Part shown: piece by piece, positions 15,546-24,242 of the stretch
How the letters are laid out: every line of letters starts with the position of its first letter
Position numbering within the stretch: the first letter of the stretch is position 1
From: an uncultured bacterium
GTDB lineage: Bacteria > Elusimicrobiota > Elusimicrobia > Elusimicrobiales > Elusimicrobiaceae
Assembly: GCA_949294095.1 (NCBI GenBank)
Contig: CASFFZ010000001.1
Location: 186,001-250,000 of the forward strand
Length of the DNA stretch: 64,000 nucleotides
Reading direction: 5' to 3'
Made by a program: the position numbers and the translations under genes
Notes under the pieces: model-generated
What the model was told of the DNA's origin: nothing
Seen by the model: the letters and a program-made list of their open reading frames with translations, nothing else
Databases searched by the model: none

Positions 15546-17237
15546 ATGGAAAAAGAACAGGACGTTACCGTTGCCAAAAGCGCCGGTTTTTGCCCCGGCG
15601 TCAAACGCGCGATAGACAAAGTGTTGGAACTGGAAGCCGCCGGCAAAAAGCCGGTCTATACCATTGGCCCGCTGATTCACAACAAACAGGTGACCGATAT
15701 GCTGGCCGCCAAGCAAATTACCTCCATTGACCGGCCGCAGCAAGCCGCCGACAAATCGGGCGTATTGGTCATCCGCGCGCACGGCATTACGCCGCAGTTT
15801 CAGCAAGAAGTAGAATCCTGCTCTATGGAAGTGGTGGACGCTACCTGCCCGCTGGTTAAACACGCGCAGAACATCATTGCTAAATTTGCCCAACAAGGCT
15901 ACCACACCGTCATCGTGGGCGACGGCGGCCACGCCGAGGTAATTGGCCTGCTGGGATACACCCAAGGCAAAGGAACCGTTGTTTCCGGCCCGGAAGAAGC
16001 CGCCCGTCTGCCGCATTTTGACAAGGTAAACGTCGTATCCCAAACCACCCAGCAGGAAAGCGTTTTTTATCAGACGGCCGAAGAAGTAAAAAAACATGCG
16101 GACGTGTGCCAAATTTCAAACACTATCTGCCAGCCTACCAAAGACCGCCAAAAAGAAACTATAGAACTTGCCCAAAACGCCGATTTAGTAATCGTCGTAG
16201 GCGGGCGCCACAGCGCCAACACCGCCCGCCTAGCTACGCTGTGCAAACAGCTGGCCCCGGCGGTGCTGCACGTAGAAACCGAAGACGAGCTGGAACCTTT
16301 GCCGCTGCAGCGCGCCCGCAAAATTTTTATTACGGCCGGCGCCTCTACGCCCAACTGGGTAATTGACCGCGTGGCCGCACGCGTGCGCGAACTGCGAAAG
16401 CCAAACGCCAAATCCATTTTGTCCGGCTGGTTGGGGAAAATTTGGAGTTTTTTGGTGCGAAACTGTTTCTATACCGCTTTTGCCGCGGCGGCGCTGACGT
16501 ATGTGTGTATGCGTTTGGAAGGCGTTCCGACCGACGGGCGCCTGCTGGCGTTTGCCGGATTGTTTGTGTTTGCCCTCACGGCGTTTAACCGCGGGGCGGA
16601 AACGGATCCCGGCCTTAATAAGCGTTTTTTAACCGCGGCCAGTTTGGCGGCGGCGGCGGGGGCCGCCCTGTGTGCGGGATTTATCAGCAAAGGCGCGCTG
16701 GGGATGGGGCTGGTGTTTCTGCTGGCGGGATTTTCCTACCCGTACCGCCATTTGTTTAAATTGCAGCTCGTTTCGCTGCCCGGCACGAAAGACATCGTAA
16801 CGGCTTTGGGCTGGGCGTACGCCTGTGCGTTTCTGCCGGCGTATACCCACGGCATGGTGCTGCGCAAGGCCGCTTATTTGGCCGTGTTTTACACGGTGCT
16901 TTTGGTGTTTATGCGCTCGGTCACGCTGGGCTTTACGTCCGCCAACAAAGATTTGATTATCGGGCGGGAAAGTTTTTACAAAGCATTCGGAATGAAAAAA
17001 ACCAAATGGGCCGTCACGCTGGTGCTGGCGGCGCTGACGGCGGCGCTGGCGACGCTTCTTTCACTTACGTGGAAGCCGGCCTTGGTGGGGATGCTGCTCA
17101 TCGGCCATTTGTATACCGTTTTTATTGTAATATATTACTATAGCAAGAGCAGTACCCGCAGCGTAAAAGACGAAACCCTCATTGACGGGCAGTTTTTTGT
17201 GCTGTGGGCAGTAAGCGCGTTAGCCGCTTTCCTATAA
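15546..17237 (+). CDS. ispH: IspH (HMBPP reductase) fused to a UbiA-like membrane prenyltransferase domain
   Basis: A 563-residue fusion. Residues 1 to about 280 are IspH/LytB, the last step of the MEP isoprenoid pathway (HMBPP to IPP and DMAPP). The three cluster cysteines are seen (GFCPGVKRA, DATCPLVKH, NTICQPTKDRQ), with the active-site Glu in GGHAEVIG, the SQTT threonine, and the Ser-x-Asn pair in HSANTARL. From about residue 290 eight or so hydrophobic helices follow. They resemble UbiA prenyltransferases: FNRGAETDPGLN in the place of the first Asp-rich motif and KDLIIGRESFYKAFG in the place of the second, both degenerate. Typical IspH is about 300 residues. First gene of an operon with pfkA (11 bp gap) and rlmB. 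Confidence 0.88.
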   Translation: MEKEQDVTVAKSAGFCPGVKRAIDKVLELEAAGKKPVYTIGPLIHNKQVTDMLAAKQITSIDRPQQAADKSGVLVIRAHGITPQFQQEVESCSMEVVDATCPLVKHAQNIIAKFAQQGYHTVIVGDGGHAEVIGLLGYTQGKGTVVSGPEEAARLPHFDKVNVVSQTTQQESVFYQTAEEVKKHADVCQISNTICQPTKDRQKETIELAQNADLVIVVGGRHSANTARLATLCKQLAPAVLHVETEDELEPLPLQRARKIFITAGASTPNWVIDRVAARVRELRKPNAKSILSGWLGKIWSFLVRNCFYTAFAAAALTYVCMRLEGVPTDGRLLAFAGLFVFALTAFNRGAETDPGLNKRFLTAASLAAAAGAALCAGFISKGALGMGLVFLLAGFSYPYRHLFKLQLVSLPGTKDIVTALGWAYACAFLPAYTHGMVLRKAAYLAVFYTVLLVFMRSVTLGFTSANKDLIIGRESFYKAFGMKKTKWAVTLVLAALTAALATLLSLTWKPALVGMLLIGHLYTVFIVIYYYSKSSTRSVKDETLIDGQFFVLWAVSALAAFL

Positions 17238-17248
17238 CCGGAGGGGAT

Positions 17249-18349
17249 ATGAGTATTAAAAGAATCGGTATTTTAACCGCCGGGGGCGACTGCCCCGGGC
17301 TCAACGCCGTGGTGCGGGCCGTGAGCAAAAACGCCTTAAAAAACGGCATTGAGGTGTTGGGCTTTAAAAACGGATTTGACGGACTGGTGCGCAACGAATT
17401 TTTAAACATTACCAACGAAACCGTCTCCGGCATTTTAACCATGGGCGGCACCATTTTGGGCACCAGCAACATCGCCAACCCGTTTAACTATACGCTGCCG
17501 CCGTTCGGATCTGCCGACTCGCCGCGGGATTTATCCTCGGTCGCTTTGCATAACTTTAAAGAAAACCAGTTGGACGCCCTCATTACCATCGGCGGCGACG
17601 GCACACTGCACATGTCCCAGCAATTTGTGGACTTGGGCCTGCCCATCGTAGCCGTACCCAAAACGATTGACAACGACCTCTCCGCCACCGACCAGACCTT
17701 CGGCTTTGATTCGGCCCTGGCCGTTGCCACCGAAGCCATTGACCGCCTGCATACCACCGCCCAAAGCCACCACCGCGTGATGATTGTGGAAACCATGGGC
17801 CGCTACGCGGGCTGGATTGCCCTGCGCTCCGCCATTGCGGGCGGGGGCGACATTGTGCTCATCCCCGAAATTCCGTACAACGAGGACGTCATCGTCAATT
17901 ACATTTTAGACCGCAAAGCCAAGGGCAAAAACTTCAGCATTGTGGTAGCCGCCGAAGGCGCCAAGAACGAACTGGGCGAACAAACCGTCGCGCGCACGCT
18001 GCCCGGCAGCACCGACCCCATCCGCTTGGGCGGCATTGCGTATAAGCTGAGCAATATGATTGAAGACCGCACCAAAATCGAATCCCGCGCGTGCGTGCTG
18101 GGCCACACCCAGCGCGGCGGCACGCCCACCGCGTTTGACCGCTGGCTCTCCACGCTTTACGGAGCCAAGGCGCTGGATATGGTGCTGCAAGGCCAGTTTG
18201 GCTATATGGCGGCCTTCCGCGATTTTAAAATTACCGAAGTAAAAATTGCCGATGCTATTTCCAACTTAAAACGGGTGGATCCGCACGGGGAAGAAGTAAA
18301 AGCCGCGCTGGAAGTGGGCATGAGCTTTGGTTCTTCCGAAATCGGTTAA
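17249..18349 (+). CDS. pfkA: 6-phosphofructokinase
   Basis: A 366-residue phosphofructokinase that converts fructose 6-phosphate to the 1,6-bisphosphate. Signatures are TAGGDCPGLNAVVR, GGDGTLHM, PKTIDNDL with the catalytic Asp pair, METMGRYAGWIAL, PEIPYN and GHTQRGGTP. The two residues that sort phosphoryl donors are mixed: Gly in GGDGT is ATP-type, while Lys in PKTIDND is typical of PPi-dependent and group III enzymes (ATP-type has PGTIDND). ATP is the likelier donor, but PPi cannot be excluded. The ATG at 17249 follows GGAGGGG; the frame extends 45 bp further into the previous gene. Middle gene of the ispH-pfkA-rlmB operon. Confidence 0.92.
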   Translation: MSIKRIGILTAGGDCPGLNAVVRAVSKNALKNGIEVLGFKNGFDGLVRNEFLNITNETVSGILTMGGTILGTSNIANPFNYTLPPFGSADSPRDLSSVALHNFKENQLDALITIGGDGTLHMSQQFVDLGLPIVAVPKTIDNDLSATDQTFGFDSALAVATEAIDRLHTTAQSHHRVMIVETMGRYAGWIALRSAIAGGGDIVLIPEIPYNEDVIVNYILDRKAKGKNFSIVVAAEGAKNELGEQTVARTLPGSTDPIRLGGIAYKLSNMIEDRTKIESRACVLGHTQRGGTPTAFDRWLSTLYGAKALDMVLQGQFGYMAAFRDFKITEVKIADAISNLKRVDPHGEEVKAALEVGMSFGSSEIG

Positions 18350-18358
18350 GGAGCTGAT

Positions 18359-19108
18359 ATGAACGACAATTTGGATATGATTTACGGGATTCACCCCGTG
18401 ATGGAAGCGCTCAGAAGCAAAAAGCGCAACGTTACCCAGCTGTATGTGTCCGACAGTAAAGCCGGGCACCGCGCCGTGGAGGAAATCATCCGCCTGGCCA
18501 AGCGGCAAAACGTAAAAATAGACCGCATTGACAACAAAACCCTAGACCGCCTGACCCGCAACGCAAACCACCAGGGCGTGATGGCCAAAGTACAGCCCAT
18601 TAAGCTGATGAAGCTTTCCACCGCGCTCTATGAATCCGACGGGAACAAAAAAGATCTGTGGCTGGCGGTGGACGAAATGACCGACCCGCAGAACTTGGGC
18701 GCCATTATCCGCAGTGCGGCGTGCTTGGGTTTTTCCACCATTATCCTGCCGCAGCGGCGCACCGTGGGGATTACCCCCGCCGTATACAAAGTGGCCTGCG
18801 GCGCCATTGAAAACATCAACATTGTGGAAGTGTCCAACCTCTCGGCCGCGTTAAACGACCTAAAAGAAGAAGGCTTTTGGGTGTACGGCGCGGATATGGA
18901 CGGCCAGCCCATTACGCAGACGGATTACGCCTCCCCGGCCGTACTGGTCATCGGAAGCGAAGGCTTCGGCATCCGCGAGAAAACGGCCGAAAACTGCGAC
19001 CAAATTATTTCCATTCCCCAGCGCGGCGGCGTGGAAAGCTTAAACGCATCGGCCGCGGCCAGCATCATTATGTACGACATGATGGCCAAAGTGCAGCTTA
19101 AGAAATAA
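18359..19108 (+). CDS. rlmB: 23S rRNA 2'-O-ribose methyltransferase RlmB (SpoU family)
   Basis: A 249-residue SPOUT methyltransferase, predicted to methylate the ribose of G2251 in 23S rRNA. The N-terminal substrate-binding domain (IYGIHPVMEALRS) is followed by the trefoil-knot catalytic domain with its three motifs: DPQNLGAIIRSA, LVIGSEGFGI, and ISIPQRGGVESLNASAAASI. Length and motif spacing are those of RlmB/TrmH-group enzymes, though other SpoU members cannot be excluded. AGGAG lies 6 bp before the ATG, 9 bp after pfkA. Last gene of the operon. Confidence 0.93.
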   Translation: MNDNLDMIYGIHPVMEALRSKKRNVTQLYVSDSKAGHRAVEEIIRLAKRQNVKIDRIDNKTLDRLTRNANHQGVMAKVQPIKLMKLSTALYESDGNKKDLWLAVDEMTDPQNLGAIIRSAACLGFSTIILPQRRTVGITPAVYKVACGAIENINIVEVSNLSAALNDLKEEGFWVYGADMDGQPITQTDYASPAVLVIGSEGFGIREKTAENCDQIISIPQRGGVESLNASAAASIIMYDMMAKVQLKK

Positions 19109-19127
19109 AACAACTCTGCCTTACGTA

Positions 19128-19160
19128 AAAAACGCCTCTTTTATAAGAGGCGTTTTTTAA
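19128..19160. terminator. Bidirectional terminator after rlmB
   Basis: AAAAACGCCTCTT (19128-19140) pairs with AAGAGGCGTTTTT (19145-19157), flanked by A- and T-runs, between convergent genes. Confidence 0.9.
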
Positions 19161-19184
19161 TTATAAAACGGGCAAGCCGCTGGC

Positions 19185-20399
19185 TTATAAATAAATTTCC
19201 AGCGTATCCAGCTCTTTGCCCAAGTTGTTATATACGGTAAGTGTCAGCTTGCGGTCTACAATTTTCCCGGACGCATAATGCCGCGCCGCCACAAAGCGGG
19301 CGGTAGACGCATCGGAGTGCGTCCGTTTGCCCGGCGCGGGAGCAGCCGTGCCCAGCGTAACATACGTTACGCCGCGCGGGTTCGGCTCTCCGCGGTACAT
19401 GGGGAAGGTGCGTTCGTAGTCCGGATCGCCCCCTTGGATAACCAGCTTCACGCCGTAATTTTCAAAAATTTTAATCAAATTCAATGCCACTTCGTTATTG
19501 GGCCCGCGCGGGCCAGTGGAATAGGCAGGCGCATTCATGACCACGATTTTCCACTTTTCGCCCGCACCGCTTAGCATACTTTTCAGCCATTTTACCTGCG
19601 CCGAATCCTCGCCGATTTCCGGCCCCCATACCGCGCCTTCGGCGACGTTGGTATCCAAAAAGATAAAACGCGCATTGGCCGTATCAAACGAATAATACTT
19701 GGGGGTGGCGTTGCTCCACGACATGTCGTGATAGCGCGAGTAATTGGTGCGCAGGAAGGATTTACTGTCCCGGTTTTCCCGATCCGGCCCGTATTCGTTT
19801 GGCCCTAAGGCAACAAACAACGGGGTCTTGGCCAAGACGTTTTTAAACGGTTCAAAAAACTCCCGGTCGGCGTCTTCATTAAGCCCGCTGTGGGTGATAT
19901 TGCCCGTGTGAATCAGAAAATCGCCGTCTTCCTGCTCCATCAGCGCCGCCAGCTGGCTGCGGGCCTGGGCGGCCTCGTCTACAACGGGCAGTCCGTCCGG
20001 CAGCGGCAAGGGCATTTCCGCCCCCGTGGCGCCCAGCACCAAAAAGTTGACTACTTTGCGCTCCGCCGAATACAAGGTGCGGAAGCTCCCGCTGACGGGT
20101 TCCTGTACGCCGTCGCCGGCGGCATTATTTACATAAATGCGGTAGCAGAAATCCTGATTGGGCACCAAGCCGTACAGAATGGCTTTGTGCTGGGTGCCGG
20201 CGGGCGTAAGCGTCATAATTTGGTTGCAGCGCGGGGAGGGGCCGTACTCCAGCCAAGCGGGGGTTTTTTCGTCCGTTTGGAAACGTAAAATCATGGTGGT
20301 CTGGGTCGGATCCTCAATATAAGGCCCGCGGATAATCTGCGCCGCCTGCACGGAAGCGCCTAGCGTACACAATAAGGAAAAAAGTAAGATTTTCTTCAT
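19185..20399 (-). CDS. Exported purple-acid-phosphatase-like protein lacking metal ligands
   Basis: A 404-residue exported protein with a signal peptide (MKKILLFSLLCTLGASVQA). A fibronectin-like N-terminal domain covers about residues 22-108 and a calcineurin-type phosphoesterase fold follows, the architecture of purple acid phosphatases. All five metal blocks can be aligned, but their ligands are replaced: GATG (123-126) for GDxG, GNITH (166-170) for GDxxY, GPNE (199-202) for GNHE, NAPAYS (289-294) for HxPxYS, and GGDPDYER (323-330) for GHxHxYER. The scaffold residues around them are kept. A binding or structural role is more likely than phosphatase activity. The mRNA is probably leaderless (TAGAAT 7 bp upstream). 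Confidence 0.8.
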   Translation of the reverse strand: MKKILLFSLLCTLGASVQAAQIIRGPYIEDPTQTTMILRFQTDEKTPAWLEYGPSPRCNQIMTLTPAGTQHKAILYGLVPNQDFCYRIYVNNAAGDGVQEPVSGSFRTLYSAERKVVNFLVLGATGAEMPLPLPDGLPVVDEAAQARSQLAALMEQEDGDFLIHTGNITHSGLNEDADREFFEPFKNVLAKTPLFVALGPNEYGPDRENRDSKSFLRTNYSRYHDMSWSNATPKYYSFDTANARFIFLDTNVAEGAVWGPEIGEDSAQVKWLKSMLSGAGEKWKIVVMNAPAYSTGPRGPNNEVALNLIKIFENYGVKLVIQGGDPDYERTFPMYRGEPNPRGVTYVTLGTAAPAPGKRTHSDASTARFVAARHYASGKIVDRKLTLTVYNNLGKELDTLEIYL

Positions 20400-20406
20400 C
20401 TTTTTT

Positions 20407-20415
20407 ATTCTAGCA
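20407..20415 (-). promoter_or_regulatory. Extended -10 box 7 bp before the 20399 start (leaderless)
   Basis: TGCTAGAAT on the minus strand, then a 7-bp gap to the ATG. No ribosome site. Confidence 0.5.
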
Positions 20416-20486
20416 AAATATCCCCCCTAACAAAAGAAACCTTGTATAGCTAAAAAACATACCGCAACCGCTTTAAATTTTGTTAA

Positions 20487-21371
20487 ATGAAAGATATGAA
20501 AAAGTTTATCCTGTTTTTTATGTTACTGGCTTTCCCCGCCACCCTGCCGGCCCGTACGGTAGATGTTGCGGCAGCTTATATTGGTGCCTCCCACTTTGAC
20601 CAAGTGCGCGTGGCCGCCACCATGGCTCCTACGCTTAATTTGCTTACCGGCATAGAAGCCCAAACCATACACGAACGCGCGTTTAAAGACCCTATTTACT
20701 CCGTAGGAATCCCGATTTTTCTGGATTATGACTTGCTGCAATTTAACATTACGCCTTTTTACTATTTCAAAAACAAAAGCGACAACCCCGATTATCAGGA
20801 CGCCTCCGCCTACGGCGTAACCGCCCGGCTGATTATCGCCCTGGAAGACGACCAGGTAAACGACCTTTACACCCATGCCGTGCTGGGCGTTTCGTACGCC
20901 AAACAGAAAGGAACCGTGTTCCGGGAAGGGGGCGATTTTTCCAATACCGATTATGATCAGCTGGTCTATACCCTGCAGCTGCATAAAAACTTTTTCCGCA
21001 TGTTCGGGTTTGAAGCGGCCGCCAACGTGTTCCAATACCCGGACGGAATTACCGGCGTAACCGGACTTCGCAGCATTTTAAACCAGCAAGATTTGGCCTT
21101 CACGCAATCGTTTGACGTAACGCACGATTTGGCCAAATATACCTTGGGCGCCCGCATTACCCGCATGTGGCCCGATAACGAGGCCACCCTGTACGCGGCC
21201 TACCGCTACGGCGAATACTACACCGCAGACCCGGAACATTCCTTTATCATAGGGAACTCGTTTGCGGCCACCCGCACCATCAGCGCCGATATTGCCTATA
21301 ACCATGTAAGAACCATCCATAACGACAACAAACGCGATATCCTCTACGCCCGGATGATTATTTCCTTCTAG
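20487..21371 (+). CDS. Outer-membrane beta-barrel protein, unknown function
   Basis: A 294-residue protein with a signal peptide (KKFILFFMLLAFPATLPA) and a mature part made of alternating strands rich in Tyr, Phe and Gly (YSVGIPIFLDYDLL, FNITPFYYFKNKS, YAAYRYGEYY). It ends in the barrel-type C-terminal strand YARMIISF. A second in-frame ATG three codons in (20496) is an equally good start. It leads an operon with the sensor kinase (9 bp gap), a small coiled protein and an AI-2E-type permease. No family could be named. Confidence 0.65.
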   Translation: MKDMKKFILFFMLLAFPATLPARTVDVAAAYIGASHFDQVRVAATMAPTLNLLTGIEAQTIHERAFKDPIYSVGIPIFLDYDLLQFNITPFYYFKNKSDNPDYQDASAYGVTARLIIALEDDQVNDLYTHAVLGVSYAKQKGTVFREGGDFSNTDYDQLVYTLQLHKNFFRMFGFEAAANVFQYPDGITGVTGLRSILNQQDLAFTQSFDVTHDLAKYTLGARITRMWPDNEATLYAAYRYGEYYTADPEHSFIIGNSFAATRTISADIAYNHVRTIHNDNKRDILYARMIISF

Positions 21372-21380
21372 GAGCCGTTT

Positions 21381-22133
21381 ATGAATGAACCCAAAGATAT
21401 GAGTGTTACCTCCAGAGCCTTGTCTTTAATTTCACACAAGCTCAAAACGCCTTTGTCTATTATCAACGGCTATTCGGAGGCGATTTTGTCGCAGGCCAAA
21501 AAAGAAAAATTTTCGCCCTTTACTTCCAAAGCCTTAGAAGAAATCAATAAACAAGGGGGGCGGATGTCGCTGTTGGTGGACAAGCTGATGGCGTTTAACA
21601 AAGTAACCGCCGCCCAGACGGAGGGCATTGAGAAGCAAACCGTTTACTTGAAAAATTTAATCAAAGACTGCGCCGCCAAGGCCATCGCGCAAGAAGAAGA
21701 AACCCCCGCGCCGGCGCCGGTATCGGATGACACGTCCGTCAAACGCGGCACTCTTGTAGAAATTGACTGCCCCGAACATTTAAGCGTGCTTGCCAACGAA
21801 GAAATGCTGCGCCTGTGCATCCGCGAGCTGCTGGCCAATGCCATTAAGTTCAACAATAAAATGGAAAAAATCATCAAAGTGCAATGCGCCAACCACGGCG
21901 ACAGTATTTCCATTTCCGTGCGCGACTACGGCGCCGGCATCCGCCCGCAGGACGTCAACCGCATCTTTGAACCTTTTTACCAGGTGGATGACTACTTTAC
22001 CGGCCAAATCAGCGGTTGGGGGCTGGGCCTGCCCATGGTCAAACGGATTCTGGATTTGCACGACGGATCCATCAGCGTGGTATCCGATCGGGGGCTGGGC
22101 TCCATCTTTACCATTAATTTCCCGATTTTATGA
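21381..22133 (+). CDS. Histidine kinase without sensor domain
   Basis: A 250-residue soluble kinase with only the HisKA dimerisation/phosphotransfer domain and the HATPase domain. The H-box is SHKLKTPLSIING with phospho-accepting His19. The ATP-binding boxes are intact: N-box ELLANAIKFNN, G1 DYGAGI, F-box FEPFYQ, G2 GWGLGLPM. There is no membrane helix, PAS or GAF domain, so the signal must come from a partner. No response regulator is encoded nearby. GGAG lies 7 bp before the ATG; the stop overlaps the next start by 4 bp (ATGA), which indicates coupling. Confidence 0.9.
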   Translation: MNEPKDMSVTSRALSLISHKLKTPLSIINGYSEAILSQAKKEKFSPFTSKALEEINKQGGRMSLLVDKLMAFNKVTAAQTEGIEKQTVYLKNLIKDCAAKAIAQEEETPAPAPVSDDTSVKRGTLVEIDCPEHLSVLANEEMLRLCIRELLANAIKFNNKMEKIIKVQCANHGDSISISVRDYGAGIRPQDVNRIFEPFYQVDDYFTGQISGWGLGLPMVKRILDLHDGSISVVSDRGLGSIFTINFPIL

Positions 22134-22654
22134 ACTGCGAAACACTGTTAGAACAGATTTCCGCCCGGTGCGATAAATTCCGGGCAGATTTAACCGCCGC
22201 CGCGCAAAATTTGCGCGACTTCAACCGCCGGCTGGAACAAATTCTCCAGCAATTGCACAAAGACATTGCCGTGCGGGATGAAGCTTTTGCCGGGCAGTTT
22301 AACCAATACTGCTTGGCCTTGCGCCAAGAACTGGACGAGGATGAACCGTTCTGGACGCAAAGCCGCGCCCAAATACGCACGTATAAAGATTCCGCATGGT
22401 CGGGCGACTTGGCACTGGCGGCCAAAGGGCTCAACAGCCGGGCCAAAACGCTTTCCCGCGCGTGCGACGAGTTTACCACCGCGTACGATGCTTTCTGCAA
22501 AAACTATAACGGCTTTACCGCGGCCAAGCTAAACGTATGGCTGCTGACTTCGTACCAAAACGACGCGGCCAGCCTGACCGGCAAAATTTTGTTTCTAGCC
22601 CGCGAAATAGCCAAAAAAACAGAACGAAACAGGGGGCCTCATGTTTTCGGATAA
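22130..22654 (+). CDS. Small helical protein, unknown function
   Basis: A 174-residue, largely alpha-helical, charged protein with coiled-coil-like heptads in the first half (LLEQISARCDKF, LEQILQQLHKDI). It has no signal peptide or membrane helix. Its start overlaps the kinase stop by 4 bp and its end overlaps the permease start by 14 bp, so all three are translated from one message. Its place between a sensorless kinase and a permease makes it a candidate partner for one of them, which is inference from context only. Confidence 0.65.
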   Translation: MNCETLLEQISARCDKFRADLTAAAQNLRDFNRRLEQILQQLHKDIAVRDEAFAGQFNQYCLALRQELDEDEPFWTQSRAQIRTYKDSAWSGDLALAAKGLNSRAKTLSRACDEFTTAYDAFCKNYNGFTAAKLNVWLLTSYQNDAASLTGKILFLAREIAKKTERNRGPHVFG

Positions 22655-23660
22655 GCCGACTTTCTATTACCTCAAAGCCAGCACCATCTGCCTGACGATT
22701 ATCGCCGCGGGCATTGTAACGGCTTTTTTGGTATATACCAAATCACTGATGATTCCGTTGGTGATTTCCATTTTGCTCTATACGATTTTAGCGCAAATGA
22801 CGCTGTATATGAAGCATAAATTTTCTTTCCCGTCCTGGCTGGCGATGACGGTGTCTATCTTGCTGTGCGTGGCGTTGTTTGTGGGGGTGATTTGGTTTAC
22901 GGCCAACTCGGTAGGCACGTTTTTGAAAGGGGCCGAAGTATACCGGCAGAATTTAATTGACACGATTAACGACATTGCCACCCGCCTGCAGCAGCACGGC
23001 ATTACCTTTGACCAGAAATTTATTGAAAATTACCTGCGGGAGCTGCCGCTTTTTAACTGGCTGAAAAATTTTGGCGGAAAAGTGTTTAACATCGTTTCGG
23101 ATGCGACGCTGGTGGTTTTGTTTATGACCTTCTTCCTCTTTGGCAGCAAAAAAACGCCGCCCATTACCAACCCCGCCATCAAAGAAATGCTGGCCAATGT
23201 GTCCGTGTATCTGTCCGTCAAGCTGATTGCGTCTTTGGCAACCGGCTTTATCGCGGCGGGTATTTTATTCGGCTTTCAGGTAAAATTGGCGGCTTTGTTT
23301 GCCCTGTTTGTTTTCCTGCTTAACTTTATTCCCAGCGTGGGGTCTATTATTGCCGTGCTGTTGCCGGCCCCGGTACTATTTTTGCAATACGGCTTGGGCC
23401 CGCAGTTCTTTTTGGTTATCGGGTTGCTGATCGCGACCGAATTTACCATCGGGAACTTGCTGGAGCCCCGTTTCTTGGGCGAAGGGATGGATTTGCATCC
23501 GGCGGTCGTTGTGGGCGGGCTTATTTTCTGGACGCTTGTTTGGGGCGTGCCGGGGGCCTTCTTGTCCGTACCGATTACGGCCTCCATTAAAATTGTGTTA
23601 AGCAAAATCAAACACACCCGCCCGGTGGCCGAATTTCTGGCGGGACGCCTGCCGCATTAA
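22641..23660 (+). CDS. AI-2E family transporter (PerM-like permease)
   Basis: A 339-residue permease of the AI-2 exporter (UPF0118/PerM) superfamily with about eight membrane helices. Two helices come near the N-terminus, then an amphipathic soluble segment (about 95-150), then a helix cluster with the family landmarks FLLNFIPSVGSIIAVLLPAPV and NLLEPRFLGEGMDLHPAVVV. Members move autoinducer-2, ions or other small molecules, and the substrate here is unknown. Last gene of the four-gene operon; a bidirectional terminator follows. Confidence 0.9.
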   Translation: MFSDKPTFYYLKASTICLTIIAAGIVTAFLVYTKSLMIPLVISILLYTILAQMTLYMKHKFSFPSWLAMTVSILLCVALFVGVIWFTANSVGTFLKGAEVYRQNLIDTINDIATRLQQHGITFDQKFIENYLRELPLFNWLKNFGGKVFNIVSDATLVVLFMTFFLFGSKKTPPITNPAIKEMLANVSVYLSVKLIASLATGFIAAGILFGFQVKLAALFALFVFLLNFIPSVGSIIAVLLPAPVLFLQYGLGPQFFLVIGLLIATEFTIGNLLEPRFLGEGMDLHPAVVVGGLIFWTLVWGVPGAFLSVPITASIKIVLSKIKHTRPVAEFLAGRLPH

Positions 23661-23674
23661 CCGATTATCCGACA

Positions 23675-23708
23675 AAAAACCGCCCCGAAAAAGGGGCGGT
23701 TTTTTATT
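23675..23708. terminator. Bidirectional terminator
   Basis: AAAAACCGCCCC (23675-23686) pairs with GGGGCGGTTTTT (23693-23704), between convergent operons. Confidence 0.9.
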
Positions 23709-23719
23709 TAAGCCAGAAC

Positions 23720-24199
23720 TTACTGCGCCACCGGCAGCTGCTCGCTGCGGATTTTGTTAAACAGGTTGCTCTCGGTAGCCCGCTGCAAGAACGCTTCCCA
23801 TTCCTGCTGGGTCAGTTCAAAGTCATCCATTACGATATAGGAAATTTCTTTAGCCGTGTCTTTTCCTAAAGCGCCTTTTTTGGCGTATTCGTTTTCCAAT
23901 TCCACATACCGGCTGGCTACGGCGTAGTCAATATCCTCTTGGGAATACGTCGGGATTTCCGGTTCATTCATGGTATTGGTGTCAAACACGCCTTCCTGCG
24001 GGGCGGCCAGGGGCTGATCTCCCGCGGGCACAAGCAACTCGCTGTGGGCGGCCGGCTGATGGTTGATAGCCGGTGTTTCATCCATACTGTTTGTTACCCG
24101 GCCCATCATCAAATTGGAGCAGGCGGAAGGGTTTACAATAAAATAAATACTTAAAATAATAAAAACTAAAATGGCAGCTTTGATAAAAATTTTAAGCAC
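23720..24199 (-). CDS. Membrane-anchored protein of unknown function (GTG start)
   Basis: A 159-residue protein with one N-terminal helix (IFIKAAILVFIILSIYFIV), a Pro/Ala/Glu-rich linker and a helical C-terminal domain (DIDYAVASRYVELENEYAKK). It starts at GTG with a strong AGGAGG 6 bp upstream. Not assigned to a family. It resembles the neighbouring gene 24243-24821 in layout (N-terminal anchor, flexible linker, helical end), and both are the tail of the LpoB/FKBP operon, so an envelope role is likely. Confidence 0.65.
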   Translation of the reverse strand: MLKIFIKAAILVFIILSIYFIVNPSACSNLMMGRVTNSMDETPAINHQPAAHSELLVPAGDQPLAAPQEGVFDTNTMNEPEIPTYSQEDIDYAVASRYVELENEYAKKGALGKDTAKEISYIVMDDFELTQQEWEAFLQRATESNLFNKIRSEQLPVAQ

Positions 24200-24242
24200 G
24201 GGGAACCTCCTGATATTTTATAGGATACAATATTTTCCTTTT

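Noticed and set aside
15480..16112. N-terminal extension of the M3 peptidase frame (up to 893 codons)
   Set aside because: The extra part lies antisense to ispH, lacks family similarity and precedes a signal-like sequence at 15479 that has its own -10 box.
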